Source: Lepus europaeus | Taxonomy: Eukaryota; Chordata; Mammalia; Lagomorpha; Leporidae | Direction of reading: 5' to 3' | Assembly (NCBI RefSeq): GCF_033115175.1 | Contig: NC_084836.1 | Location: forward strand, 69,921,297 to 69,985,296 | DNA: 64,000 nt | Shown here: positions 1 through 10,850 of the stretch, piece by piece | Position numbering within the stretch: the first letter of the stretch is position 1 | How the letters are laid out: the number at the start of each line of letters is the position of its first letter | Program-made: the position numbers and the translations under genes | Notes under the pieces: generated by a model | Seen by the model: the letters and a program-made list of their open reading frames with translations, nothing else | What the model was told of the DNA's origin: nothing | Database searches by the model: none

Positions 1-109
1 AGCCCATTTCTTAGCTTCCTATTAGGTATCTTTGTTAGTATTTGCCTAGATCCTCTGGAAAAGTAGAAATAAGAGAAAATCACCCCAATTCTCAATACTT
101 TTTATCAAA

Positions 110-289
110 ATGCAAAATGAACAAGATAGTGAATCTGAATCAGAAAAAAAGTTTGAGAATTCCCCCATCATGAGAAGAAACCTCCAAAATGAATCAGATC
201 CTCCAACAATCACTACGATTGAAATCCCACATGCAGTACAAGAAATCCTCGCTAGGATCGAGCAGGCACAGCTCCTTCGAGCCAGAGAG
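110..289 (+). CDS. FAM186A: FAM186A coding exon 1 (residues 1-60)
   Basis: First coding exon of FAM186A, a large protein of unknown function. The ATG at 110 opens a frame that runs to the donor gtaggt at 290, ending in phase 0 after ...LLRARE, the residues that precede exon 2 in the mammalian family. The C-terminal half of the exon (IEIPHAVQEILARIEQAQLL) is the family's conserved N-terminal helix-like segment; the first 30 residues are Ser/Glu-rich and variable. As I recall the human protein, it starts four residues earlier (M-F-A-K-M). Here the same FxKM context is present but the first Met codon is not, and the frame is open upstream to a stop at 47-49 without another ATG. The start at 110 is therefore the likely one. 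The promoter and any upstream untranslated exon are not identifiable in the first 109 bases. Confidence 0.9.
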
Positions 290-344
290 GTAGGTACATC
301 ACCAGAAGTTTAAGTAAAACTTGTTAAATTTAATTGTATTTCTT

Positions 345-645
345 TGAGTCCGAGAGACAAAAAAAGAGGATCAGAATGACAGATTTCCTGTCTGCTAGTT
401 CACTCCCCCAAATGCCTACAACAGCAAGAGCTGGACCGGGCTAAAGCCAGGAGCCAGAAACCCAATCTGGGTATTACATATGAGTGACAGGAAACCAACT
501 ACCTGACCCATCACTTGCTACCTCCGAGAGTGAACTACAGCAGGAAGCTGGAATTGGGAGTGGGGCCAGGACTCAGATCACAGCACTATAATATGGTATT
601 CCAGTGACTCAACAGGCTTAACCTCCAGGCCAAATGCCCACCCCA
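345..645 (-). mobile_element. old CSINE-related SINE, minus
   Basis: Diverged lagomorph C-repeat in reverse orientation: purine-rich tail side at 345-375, the conserved 'ctggttcactcccc'-like block near 395, the 'ccaggagccag' block near 448, and the head side reading 'gcttaacc' near 616. No clear target duplication seen. Confidence 0.75.
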
Positions 646-1205
646 CACTTTTTTTTTTAACTTTCCATGACTGGGTACATTTTTTTAGAGATCACTTTAT
701 TTTCAAGATATTTCACTGTGTTTGATGTAACTGACTTGAAATGATAATGCCACTTGACTCTGATTCTTTGGTTAACAAGGCTACAATTGGCTATTCATCT
801 CTTATCAGAATTAATCAACCATTTGAAAGATATATGCTGTGGGGGGTCAAAGATGTGAGGCAGAAGGTTAAGATGCCACTTGCGATGCCAGTTTGGATTT
901 GTTTGAATAGTATTGTCATCTTAACACTCTGTGACATCTTACAATTCATGAATAATGGGATGTCTTTCCATTTACTTGCTTCTCCTTTAATTTCTCTTGT
1001 TAACATTCTGTAGCAAATACTAAAAGTACATAAATCGTACACCTCCTTGCTTAAGTTTATTAACTTAAGAATAAATATTCATATTTTATTCTATATTAAA
1101 AGAATTTTTTAAATTTCCTTTTCAGATTGATTGGTTTTAATGCACAGCAAAGTACTGGTTTTTGTGTGTGGATGTTGAATCCCACAAGCTGTTAAATTCA
1201 TTAGT
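646..1205. other. intron 1 stretch, nothing recognised
   Basis: AT-rich intronic DNA. Short open frames here (741-1013 on the plus strand, 815-1042 on the minus) show no family resemblance and no splice context. Parts may be very old L1. Confidence 0.4.
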
Positions 1206-1341
1206 TTTAGCAGTTCATGTGCATGTATGTATGTTATCTTCAGGAGTATTTATATATAAGATAATGTCACCTGTGAAGAGATAATTTTACCCCTTCCTTC
1301 CCAATTTTGATGCCTTCTATTTCTTTTTATTGCCCAAGTTA
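1206..1341 (-). mobile_element. old L1 ORF2 fragment, minus
   Basis: The segment reading 'gataattttacc...ttcccaattttgatgcc' on the plus strand is the reverse complement of a well-known stretch of old mammalian L1 ORF2. It is cut by the SINE at 1342. Confidence 0.6.
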
Positions 1342-1572
1342 TTTTTTTAAGATTTATTTATTTATTTGAAAGTCAGAGTTACACAGAGAGAGGAGAGGCA
1401 AAGAGAGAGAGAGGGCTTCTATTCTCTGGTTCACTCCCCAGTTGGCTCAGTGGCCAGAGCTGCACCAATCCAAAGCCAGGAGCCAGGAGCCAGAAGTTTC
1501 AAACTGGTGCCCATATACGATGCTAGCACTGCAGGTGGTAGCTTTACCCACTATGCCACAGCACCTGCCCCA
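1342..1572 (-). mobile_element. CSINE-related SINE, minus
   Basis: Starts with the reverse tail 'aagatttatttatttatttgaaag', continues through 'cagagagaggag', 'ggttcactcccc' and 'ccaggagccag', and ends with 'ctatgccacagcacctgcccc', the reverse of the tRNA-like head. It is shorter than full length because the middle is deleted. Confidence 0.85.
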
Positions 1573-2432
1573 GTTTTTTTCTCTTAAGATTTGGAATATA
1601 TCTCACCATTCTCTCTTAGTCTGTAGGTTTTCTGATGAGAAGTCCACCGTGAGTCAATTGGAAACCCTCTGAAAGTAATCTGGCATTTCTCTCATGCACA
1701 TTTTAGAATCTTTTCTTTATTTTTTACTGTGGTGAGTTTGATTACCATGTTTTGTGGTGAAGATCTTTTCTGGTCATGTCTGTTAGGCGTTCTATGTGCT
1801 TCTTGTACTTGGATTTCCCCTTCTTTCTCCAAATTAGGGAAGTTTTCTGTTACTACTTCACTAAAAAGGTCTTCTAATGCTTTCTCTCTTTCCATGCCTT
1901 CAGGAACTCCTAGAACCCACATATTTGGTCATTTTATAGTATCCTGTAGATTCCCAACAAAACTGTCTTTTAGATTTATAATTTCTTTTTCTTGACTGTA
2001 TGGTTTCCTGTGCTTTGTCTTCTGAGTTGGATATCCTTTCTTATGATTCACCAATTCCCTTGTTAAGGGTTCCTAATGCATTTTTATTTGTTTTATTGAA
2101 TTCTTCATTTCCAAGACTTCATTTCGATTTCTCTTTAAGATCTCAATTTTGTCAGATAAATTTTCTTTCATGTCATGAATGATTTTCATTAGTTTGTGCA
2201 GTTGCTTTTGATTACTTCTAAGTAATCCTGTGATCAATTTTTTGAATTCCATTCCTGGCATTTCTTCAATCTCTTTATCATCACAATCTAGTATTGAAGT
2301 GTTGTATTCTGTTGGGGGCATCATGTTTTCTTTCTTATTCTTGTTTCTTGAAATGGTGCGTTTGTTATTTGGCATTTGTGGAGATATTCATTGGTTTATT
2401 CTTTGTTTTTTGTTTGTTTGTTTTTGTTTTTG

Positions 2433-2579
2433 TTTTTTTGACAGGCAGAGTGGATAGTGAGAGAGGGAGACAGAGAGAAAGGTCTTCCTTTTTGCCGTTG
2501 GTTCACCCTCCAATGGCCGCTGCGGCCAGCCATCTCGCTGATCCAAAGCCAGGAGCCAGGTGTTTCTCCTGGTCTCCCA
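2433..2579 (-). mobile_element. 5'-truncated CSINE, minus, inside L1
   Basis: The tail-side sequence 'ttttttgacaggcagagtgg' and the block to 'cctggtctccc' are present, and the tRNA-like head is absent. Most likely a 5'-truncated insertion into the L1 5'UTR/ORF1 boundary. Confidence 0.85.
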
Positions 2580-2736
2580 ACTTCTTTATTTTTTCACTGC
2601 GGTATCTTTTATCTCTGTACTATGCCTCTGTGGATTAGTGGAGTGTCTACTCTTTCAGGGATACCTAGAGGCATGTGGTGGGTGTGGCCAGGGAGCTCCG
2701 TTCAGTTCTTCAGGATGCAGGGCACACCCAGGTTGG

Positions 2737-2740
<4 letters not shown>

Positions 2741-2780
<40 letters not shown>
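2741..2780. repeat. (CT)n microsatellite
   Basis: About 16 uninterrupted CT units followed by a T run, in the reverse L1 5'UTR. Confidence 0.9.
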
Positions 2781-2784
<4 letters not shown>

Positions 2785-3600
2785 TCAGATGGGATGTTTT
2801 GCTCTGTTGTCAAGGACTCAGCTCACCTCTTCTCCTAAATAGAGACCAGTGTCTGGCCCAAACCACACAAAGCATCTGTGCAGTCCTCAGTGCAAGCACA
2901 GATTCCCCAGCAATGTCCCTCACTAGGCAACCAGGGAGCCCTAGTGTTTGGACCCACCCACAGTGATTGCCCAAAGTCCTAGCCACACCCTGAGCCCTCC
3001 CATGCAGACTCAGTGTTTTCACAGTTCTAGCACACAAAGACTCCCACAGTCACAAGTTCCCAGTCCCCTGTGAGTTTTCCCCACCAGATTCAGGAGTTCT
3101 GCTCAGCTGGTTGCTGGGCACAGACACAAGCTGGCACAGCTATTACGTTATATCTAAAATTGAGCCTGCTTTCTATTGGCTTGTTACAGGACATCATTGC
3201 AGGGTGATTGGGGAGAGAGAAACGTGCCCCTCTTTTTTTCTCTCTAGTTTGGCAGGTACACTATTCCCCACAGGGCTCCAAGCTGGATTCCCTCCAGGCT
3301 TTTCCTGCAACTTTATCACCAATGGCTTGGGATGCTGCAGTCTGGTCTCACCTCACTCTCCAAAGCTGGTGAGGAGGCTCTCGGCTGCTGGGGTCCTGAG
3401 TTGTTTGCATCTACACCTTCCACTTAGGTCCACCGTGTCCCTCTAATTTGTGCAGAGTTTCCTCTGACATTTTCTCCCCAACTTTTCCCTGAGACTGTAC
3501 TCTCTCCACTTTTCTCAAACTACCTTCTACCAGACTAGAGCAGTAAACTCCCTCCCTACTCCACCATCTTAATCTTCAATCTGGTATATTATCTGTTGTA

Positions 3601-3660
3601 TCTTCTTCTTCTTCTTCTTCTTCTTCTTCTTCTTCTTCTTCTTCTTCTTCTTCTTCTTTT
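3601..3660. repeat. (TTC)n microsatellite, expanded SINE tail
   Basis: About 19 uninterrupted TTC units (GAA on the SINE's own strand) directly abutting the 3' end of the reverse CSINE at 3661. It lies inside the target duplication, so it is part of the SINE insertion. Confidence 0.95.
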
Positions 3661-3980
3661 TTTGACAGGCAGAGTGGATAGTGAGAGAGAGAGACAGAGA
3701 GAAAGGTCTTCCTTTTTGCCGTTGGTTCACCCTCCAATGGCCGCTGCGGACGGCGCATCTCGCTGATCCGAAGCCAGGAGCCAGGTGCTTATCCTGGTCT
3801 CCCATGCGGGTGCAGGGCCCAAGCACTTGGGCCATCCTCCACTGCCTTCCTGGGCCATAGCAGAGAGCTGGCTTGGAAGAGGGGCAACCGGGATAGAGTC
3901 CGGTGCCCCAACCGGGACTAGAACCCGGTGTGCCGGCGCCACAAGGCGGAGGATTAGCCTGTTAAGCCACGGCGCCGGCC
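3661..3980 (-). mobile_element. full-length CSINE, minus
   Basis: Canonical lagomorph CSINE in reverse: 'gacaggcagagtgg' tail side through 'acggcgccggcc' head at 3971-3980. Target duplication 'tgttgtatcttctt' at 3594-3607 and 3981-3994. Confidence 0.95.
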
Positions 3981-4029
3981 TGTTGTATCTTCTTAAAATA
4001 TTTTTAAATATTCTTTTTATTCTTTATTT

Positions 4030-4347
4030 GCACAATTTATTTGCTTATTTGAAAATCAGACTTATAAAGGGAGAGAGAAAGAGAGTTTTCCATCCAGTGG
4101 TTCACTCCCCAAATGGCTGCAATGCCCGGAGCTGGGCTGGGCTGGGCTGAAGCCAGGAGCCAGAGCTTCTTATGGGTCCCCCACATGAGTGCAATAGCCC
4201 AAGGACTTGGGCCATCTTCTTCTGCTTTTTCCAGGTGCATTAGCAGGGAGCTAGATCAGAAGTGGAGCAGCTGAGATTGGAACCAGTGCCCTTATGGGAT
4301 GCAGCACCCCTAGGCAGCAGCTTTACCTGCCATACCACAACCCTTTC
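4030..4347 (-). mobile_element. older CSINE-related SINE, minus
   Basis: Reverse tail 'atttgcttatttgaaaatcag', 'ggttcactccccaaatgg', 'ccaggagccag', and 'gccataccacaacccttt' head end. Confidence 0.85.
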
Positions 4348-4884
4348 CTTTTATTCTGATAAAGTGATATTCTTAGATAAACTGTCTATACTCATCCTTC
4401 TAAAAATTAATATAAATAGGAAATCAATTTGTAGTAACACATTTTTCAATGTGTGAATCCTAGGTCAAACTCAAATAGAAGTAGACAGAGGCTTATTATA
4501 TGGATGTAGCTTTAAACTAACTGAAGGCTCCAAATGCAGAGTGATAGAAATGCAGCTTATTGTACTGACACTAAATACTATTGACACTAGTACATTACTA
4601 TTGGTATTATGGTGTTCCACAAGGGTAAAAAAATCAGAGAAATTTTAAATAACATTTTATTGATGTACATAGTACTTTTATTCCTGGAAATGTCAATATA
4701 TAATTAAGTTAAACCAAGGAACTCTTTGCATTTTCACTTTGGGAGTCTTGTTCTAGGCTACGTGTTTTGTAACCTGCACATATGAATGTCAATTGGGGCA
4801 TTCCAAAGTCCACAAGATGTAGGACAATTCTTTATTGTTTCAGACTGTTCATTTGCACTGGAGATTTGGCCATCATCTCTTACC
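4348..4884. other. intron 1 stretch, nothing recognised
   Basis: AT-rich intronic DNA with no open frame or repeat I can name. Confidence 0.4.
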
Positions 4885-4894
4885 ATCCCTTATT

Positions 4895-5233
4895 TTTTAA
4901 AGATTTATTTACATATTGAAAGGCAGAAATACAGAGAGAGAAGATGAGAGAGAGAGAGAGAGACAGAGATCCACCAGCTGCTAGTTCACCCCCAAATGTA
5001 TGCAACAGCCAGGACTGAGCCAAGCCGAACTCAGGAGCCAGGAGCTTCCTTGGGTCATCCACATAAGTGGCAGGGGCCCAAGCACTTAGGCCATCCTCTG
5101 CTTCCTTCCCAAAAGTCTCATCAGGGAGCAGGATCATATGTAGAGCAGCTGGGCCTTGAACCGGCACCCGTATGGGATGCCAGCACCTCAGGCGGAAGCT
5201 CAACTTTCTATGCCACAGGGCCGACCCCTTAGT
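4895..5233 (-). mobile_element. older CSINE-related SINE, minus
   Basis: Reverse tail from 'aaagatttatttacatattg', a GA run at 4948-4961, then the body, with the head ending 'gccgacccc'. Target duplication 'atcccttatt' at 4885-4894 and 5234-5243. Confidence 0.9.
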
Positions 5234-5243
5234 ATCCCTTATT

Positions 5244-6321
5244 AAATACCAGTAGTCAACCCTCCAAATCACTATGATGACCAAAAAGCTTTCACAATAT
5301 TCCAAATGTCTCCATCAATAACTACTTTGATAGAGTTATGAATACAAAAATTTACTATAGATTCTTGAGCAAAGTAGATAATTAAAGTCATATTCAAAGA
5401 ATGTTATGCTAGCCAATATCCACATGTGAAGGCCAAATTAAAAAAAGAAAAGAAAAAGAAGCAACATTTTAAAAAATTTGTTAGCAGTGATGGTTTAGAA
5501 ATAATTTTTGCATATTATATACCTCATATGGCTGTGGATTTAATATCTCCACTCTTTTATTGCTGAGACAGGGGAAGCTCAAAGATGGTAAGTGATTTAC
5601 TAAAAACTTTTTAAATAAAAGCTAGAGTTAGGATCCAGGTATGCTTCAAAGCAAATATTCTTATTTCATAGCATTTATAGGATGATGGAGGCAGAAAAAG
5701 ATTTTTTTAAATTGAGAGACAGGTAAATAGAGCTCCTGTCTACTGGTTCACTCTCTAAATTCCCACAAGATCCAGAACCAAAAGTTCAGGCTTTAAAACG
5801 TCCATGCAAAGATAGAGAAGCACCCCAAAAGGAGAAAGGGGAAAGCAGATATAATGAGGATGGAGCAGCTATACCGAAAACCAGATACTCCCAACAGTCC
5901 CGTCACAGAAAGCAGAGGCACTGGGGCTGCCAGGTGATAGCACTGACTGCTGTTTGAGACACTATTTTCTTAAATCAACCTTTATAGAAGTGTTGAGTAT
6001 TGGTTCTGCTTTTTTTCAAAACAATATGACTTCTTGTTGTCTTTTGTGGAAATGGTAAATACCATTAACACTTGTAGAATGTGTTTCAGAAGCTCAGTTG
6101 AAATGAAGGAAAAATGTGATTTTTTGTGCTGACTTTTAAAGATTGTTTTTGGTTTTCAAGACGGATTTCTCTGACATTCCCATGTTGGCCACTTTGGTAC
6201 AGAAGCCTTAAAGTGCGGAGAGGTCAATTTTCCTAAGTTCTCCTTCCTGAATGCCAGTATAGACTTGACTTCCTTAAGCCAAGAAACTTGATATACGCTT
6301 GAAACCCCTAAAATAAACCTT
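5244..6321. other. intron 1 stretch, nothing recognised
   Basis: AT-rich DNA without recognisable gene or repeat family. 5700-5790 may be a badly decayed reverse SINE ('gctcctgtctactggttcactc'). Confidence 0.4.
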
Positions 6322-6600
6322 TTGGACAGGTATTTGGCCTAGTGGTTGTGTCACTGGTTAGGATGCCCATATCCCACATTGGAATATCTGGGTTTCCACT
6401 GATTCAGACCTGGGAGTCAGTTCATGATGGCTTAAGAGACTAGGTTCCTGCCACCCACATGGGAGGCCTCAATTAATTTCCTGACTCCTTTGTTCATTCC
6501 AGACCATACCCAGCTGTAAGGGGCATTTGAGGAGTGAATCAGTGCACAGGAGCGCTCTCCCTCTCTCTCCCTCTCTTGCTCTGTCTCTCAAATGATTTTT
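6322..6600 (+). mobile_element. old CSINE-related SINE, plus
   Basis: Diverged head 'ggtatttggcctagtggttg', 'gggtttccactgattcagac' in the B-box area, and 'ctcccattctctctct'-like pyrimidine tract before 'tctcaaatga'. The next SINE inserted at its tail. Confidence 0.7.
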
Positions 6601-6616
6601 AAAAATCAAGTATGTT

Positions 6617-6921
6617 GGGGCCAGCGCCGTGGCTCACTTGGTTAATCCTCTGCCTGCGGCTCCAGCATCTCATATGGGTGCCAGGTTCTGGTCCTGGCTG
6701 CTCCTCTTCCAGTCCAGCTCTCTGCTGTGGCCCGGGAGGGCAGTGGAGGATAGCCCAGGTGCTTGGGCCCCTGCACTCGCATGGGAGACCAGGAGGAAGC
6801 ACCTGGTTCCTGGCTTCAGATCAGTGCAGCCTTAGCCATGGTGGCCATTTGGGGAGTGAACCAAAGGAAGGAAGACATTTTTCTCTGTCTCTCTCTCACT
6901 AACTCTACCTGTCAAATAAAA
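6617..6921 (+). mobile_element. CSINE, plus
   Basis: Head 'ggggccagcgccgtggctca', body, and tail 'ctctacctgtcaaataaaa'. Target duplication 'aaaaatcaagtatgtt' at 6601-6616 and 6922-6937. Confidence 0.95.
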
Positions 6922-7106
6922 AAAAATCAAGTATGTTAAGTAACAAAACTCAGATTTTCTGGTGATAACATCAAAATGATATCACTCAAAAGGTTCAGAA
7001 TTCTTGTTTGTTGGTTGTGAATTCATCTCATCGAGAATCCTGAAGGTTTTAGTGCATTTCTTCCATGTCAGAGTTGGCCTGTGAAAACCTCTTACATGCT
7101 CAGAAA

Positions 7107-7760
7107 GGGGGGGGGGGGAGAGAGAATATGAATCTCCCATCTACTGGTTCATTTCCCAAATGCTTGCCAATAACTAGGGCTGAACCAGGCCAAAGCTAGA
7201 CATCTGGGACTCCATTAGTCTTCCATATTGGTGGCAGGGGCCCAAGCACTAGAGCCATCATCTTCTGCCTTCTAGGCTGCATAAGTTGAAAGCTGGATTG
7301 GTTTCTTTCTTTCTTTCTTTCTTTCTTTTTTTTTTTTTTGACAGGCAGAGTGGATAGTGAGAGAGAGACAGAGAGAAAGGTCTTCCTTTTTGCCGTTGGT
7401 TCACCCTCCAATGGCTGCTGCGGCCGGCGCATCGTGCTGATCCGAAGCCAGGAGCCAGGTGCTTCTCCTGGTCTCCCATGCGGGTGCAGGGCCCAAGGAC
7501 TTGGGCCATCCTCCACTGCACTCCCGGGCCATAGCAGAGAGCTGGCCTGGAAGAGGGGCAACTGGGATAGAATCCGGTGCCCCAACCGGGACTAGAACCC
7601 GGTGTGCTGGTGCCGCAAGGCAGAGGATTAGTCTGTTAAGCCACGGCGCCGGCCTGAAAGCTGGATTGGATGCACAGAGTCCGGACTCAAACCAGCACTC
7701 TGAAACAGGATTTGGACATCCCAAGTGATGGTCTAACCTGCTTCACAATGTCCACCCCTG
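7107..7760 (-). mobile_element. old SINE, minus, split by a younger CSINE
   Basis: 7107-7301 and 7670-7760 are the two halves of one diverged reverse SINE ('ctactggttcatttccc' ... 'cctgcttcacaatgtccacccc'). The split is the nested CSINE at 7302-7654. Confidence 0.8.
7302..7654 (-). mobile_element. full-length CSINE, minus, nested, (TTTC)n tail
   Basis: The (TTTC)n and T-run tail at 7302-7339 is followed by a canonical reverse CSINE to 'cggcgccggcc'. Target duplication 'tgaaagctggattgg' at 7287-7301 and 7655-7669 lies inside the older SINE. Confidence 0.95.
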
Positions 7761-7774
7761 ATGCTGTCAACTTC

Positions 7775-8545
7775 TATGGTCACTTTTCTGGGAGGGGAGT
7801 TTGGAAGTTGTAAAATGTTATAGGTCACAACCTGTGTATTCTGCCAGAAGTAACTGTTTTTGAAAAGTATCATATAAATCCAGAAGCAAATTGGCTTGCT
7901 AGGGGGCGACCACTTCCTACCTAATGTTATGAAGATATTCTTTAGAATCTTGGGAAAGTTTTAGTTTTCCTTTTCACATTTGTCTTTAGCCTACTCTGAA
8001 CTGTTTTTTTATGAAAGTGTTGGGTAGAATTTCAAGTTAATATTTTTTTCATGTGGATAAGCGGTTGTCCCAGCATCTTTTAGTAGAAACTTCATCATTT
8101 CCCCACTGATCTGTAACACTAGTTCTTTCACAAATCATATTTCTGGATATGTGTGTGGTTTGTTGATGACCCACTGGTATATCTGCAGTACTAAAGATTA
8201 CTGATTATTACAACTTTTAGAGAAAGGGCTTAATAAGAACTAAGATCCCTCCATATTTTATCATAGTGTTGACCAAACCTACTTCCACCTCCAATATCCC
8301 TATCAAAGTTTTCTTCCTTGCAAGTGTCTTGGCTATCCTTAGCCATTTGCTCTTCTATACAATTTCTAGCACTAGACTAAAAAGTTCAAAATCAATTGTA
8401 AAAAAGTTGGGAGATACATGTGATCTTTACAAAGTTGTCTTCCAATCCATGAACATGGTATATAGCCTACATTTATTGAGACTTCTAAAATTTCTTTCTA
8501 TAAAGTTTTTTAATTCTCCCCAAGATAATTTATTAACATATTATC
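7775..8545 (-). mobile_element. old L1 ORF2 remnant, minus
   Basis: 'catgtggataagcggttgtc' followed by 'cagcatcttttagtagaaac' is the reverse of a conserved old-mammalian L1 ORF2 segment. Similarity fades before FAM186A exon 2. Confidence 0.6.
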
Positions 8546-8561
8546 CTATATTTTTCTTTAG

Positions 8562-8781
8562 GACATTAATTCACAAATGAATGACATAATGAACAATGTG
8601 CATCGAATAATGGCTCGCTACACTCTTGATTTTAACTTGCAGTCTGAAAGGAATATGTTCCTTAAAGAACATATGAAAAAACAGAGAACCATATTTTTGG
8701 ATAAAATGGCTACATATGCTAAGAATGCTGAAATGAGAGAGAAGACACTTGCCTACATTCTGGCCTGGTTGGAAGAATGGA
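8562..8781 (+). CDS. FAM186A: FAM186A coding exon 2 (residues 61-134)
   Basis: Acceptor 'tttttctttag' at 8551-8561 and donor gtaagt at 8782. The exon starts in phase 0 (DINSQMNDIM...) and ends one base into a codon (tgg a|), completed by exon 3 to Asn. It encodes a helical, probably coiled-coil segment ending LAYILAWLEEW, a conserved block of FAM186A. Reading on past the donor runs into an intronic stop at 8838, which argues for splicing here. Confidence 0.93.
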
Positions 8782-9079
8782 GTAAGTTTCCAGAAGTGGT
8801 TCAGCAGAAAACCACAAAAGTTAGAGAAGAGAATATATAAGTAAATGGTAAAAGATAAGTCATATTAAAGAAAACAACACAAAGAGGTTGTTCAGAAAGT
8901 GGCTGTTCTCTTTTCCAGTAAGAATAAAATGAGAAAAATATAGATTTGTTCACTTAGTGCCCATTATTCTGGCTTCCTTGCTTTTCTTTAAGCACACCAA
9001 TAATGCTCCTACCCATTTTCCTCTAGATAGCCACATGGCTTATTCCTTTAATAAATTTCACTTAAAATAAGGTGTTCTT

Positions 9080-9427
9080 GGCCGGCACCGCAGCTCACTA
9101 GGCTAATCCTCCGCCTGTGGCGCTAGCACCCTGGGATCTAGTCCCGGTCAGGGCACCGGATTCTGTCTCGCTTACTCCTCTTCCAGTCCAGCTCTCTGCT
9201 GTGGCCCGAGAGGGAAGTGGAGGATGGCCCAAGTGCTTGGGCCCTGCACTCGCATGGGAGACGGGGAGGAGGCGCCTGGCTCCTGGCTTTGGATTGGCAC
9301 AGTGCGCCGGCCGTAGCGGCCATTTGGGGGGGTGAACCAACAGAAGGAAGACCTTTCTCTCTGTCTCTCTCTCTCACTGTCTAACTCTGCCTGTCAAAAA
9401 TAAAATAAAATAAAATTAAAATTAAAA
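9080..9427 (+). mobile_element. CSINE, plus, (AAAAT)n tail
   Basis: Head 'ggccggcaccgcagctcact' and body to 'ctctgcctgtcaaaaataaaa', then an AAAAT/AAAATT tail to 9427. Confidence 0.95.
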
Positions 9428-9686
9428 AAGATATCTTCCATCCACTGCTTTATTCTCCAAATGATAGTAACACCCAGGTCTGGGCCAAGAGGCAGGAATT
9501 CTATCCTGATCTCCCACATGGGTGGTAGGGCCCTAAGTACTTGAGCCATCATCTGATGCCTTCCCAAGTTCATCAGCAGGAAGCTAGATTGGAAGCAGAG
9601 CAGCTGGGTCTCAAAGTGCCATTCTAATATGAAATTCTGTCAGTGCAAGTAGTGGCTTAACCCACTGCATCACAGTGCCAGCACCA
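9428..9686 (-). mobile_element. old CSINE-related SINE, minus
   Basis: 'atcttccatccactgcttta' through 'gcatcacagtgccagcacc'. Directly abuts the tail of the preceding plus-strand CSINE. Confidence 0.75.
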
Positions 9687-9689
9687 GGA

Positions 9690-9742
9690 CTGTGTGTGTG
9701 TATGTATGTGTGCATGTGTGCATGTGTGTGTGTGTGTGTGTA
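9690..9742. repeat. (TG)n/(ATGTG)n microsatellite
   Basis: Imperfect TG repeat with ATG interruptions. Confidence 0.9.
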
Positions 9743-9772
9743 AAATATATTTTCTTATAAAAAGGAATTTCA

Positions 9773-9864
9773 GGGGCTGACATTGTGGCAAGGCAAATTA
9801 AGCCACTGCTACAATACCAGCTTCCCATATGCGCACGGATTTCAGTCCTGGCTGCTCCACTTTT
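9773..9864 (+). mobile_element. old SINE, plus, left part of a split copy
   Basis: 'ggggctgacattgtggcaag' head to 'ctggctgctccac' in the B-box-proximal region. The rest of the same SINE resumes at 11867, with 2 kb of inserted DNA between. Confidence 0.85.
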
Positions 9865-9994
9865 TTTTTTTTTTTATTTCAATGATTATTAAATAAAGCT
9901 ATATTTCCAATGATACAAGAGATTAAGGTGATTGAAAATTATGGATAAATGAACAAATGAATGGTTTGTTTTCCAATACCCTTTCTTTTTTGTT

Positions 9995-10300
9995 TTTTTA
10001 AAAAGATTTATTTATTTGAAATTCAGAGTTACGCAGAGAGAGAGAGAGAGAGAAAGGTCTTCCATCCACTGGTTCACTCCCCAATTGGCCACAATGGCCA
10101 GAGCTGGGCTGATCCGAAGCCAGGAGCCAGGAGCTTCTTCCAGGTCTCCCATGTGGGTGCAGGGGTCCAAGGACTTGGGCCATCTTCTACTGCTTTCCCA
10201 GGCCACAGCAGAGAGCTGGATCAGAAGTGGAGCAGCCGGGACTCAAACCGGCACCCATATGGGATGGCGGTTTTACCCACTATGCCACAGCCCTGGCCCC
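9995..10300 (-). mobile_element. CSINE-related SINE, minus
   Basis: Reverse tail 'aaaagatttatttatttgaa', GA run, body, and head ending 'ccacagccctggcccc'. Inserted within the transduced segment. Confidence 0.9.
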
Positions 10301-10510
10301 TCTAAAACCCTTTCAAATGATCAAATGGAGCAAGAAATTTAAACAAAAATAGCTAAGTACGATTTTCCAGTATTCTCTTAAACTGCCTTTTTCTGTGCTT
10401 TTATGGAGCAAAAGCCATAATGAATTAAGGTTGTCTGTGTCCCAATTAAAACTTAGTTTAGGTCACAGAAATGTCAATTTCATCAAATGTTCACTTATCA
10501 CAAAATACTC

Positions 10511-10838
10511 TTTTTTTTTTTTTTTGACAGGCAGAGTGGATAATGAGAGAGAGACAGAGAGAAAGGTCTTCCTTTTTGCCGTTGGTTCACCCTCCAATGG
10601 CCGCTAAGGCCGGCGCATCTCGCTGATCCGAAGCCAGGAGCCAGGTGCTTCTCCTGGTCTCCCATGCGGGTGCAGGGCCCAAGGACTTGGGCCATCCTCC
10701 ACTGCCTTCCCGGGCCATAGTAGAGAGCTGGCCTGGAAGAGGGGCAACCGGGATGGAATCCGGCGCCCCAACCGGGACTAGAACCTGGTGTGTGGGCGCC
10801 GCAAGGCAGAAGATTAGCCTGTTAAGCCATGGCGCCGG
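10511..10838 (-). mobile_element. full-length CSINE, minus
   Basis: Canonical reverse CSINE ending 'atggcgccggc'. Target duplication 'cacaaaatactc' at 10499-10510 and 10839-10850. Confidence 0.95.
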
Positions 10839-10850
10839 CACAAAATACTC

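Larger units (their letters stand above)
1590..3575 (-). mobile_element. L1 5' part (5'UTR plus ORF1), minus, SINE-interrupted
   Basis: The minus-strand reading frame at 1692-1922 encodes the conserved L1 ORF1p core (GVPEGMERE..., NRHDQKRSSPQNMVIKLT), and 2073-2375 encodes its N-terminal coiled-coil region. 2580-3575 is the L1 5'UTR, ending at a plus-strand 'ccaccatctt', the reverse of the 'aagatggtgg' start. ORF1 is broken by stops and frameshifts. No ORF2 or 3' end is attached here. A truncated CSINE sits inside at 2433-2579. Confidence 0.85.

Noticed and set aside
3785-4150. Many 60-120-codon frames sharing GTRTRCAGA- or SWLLASDQ-like peptides across the window
   Set aside because: They are translations of CSINE copies in either strand, repeated wherever a SINE occurs.
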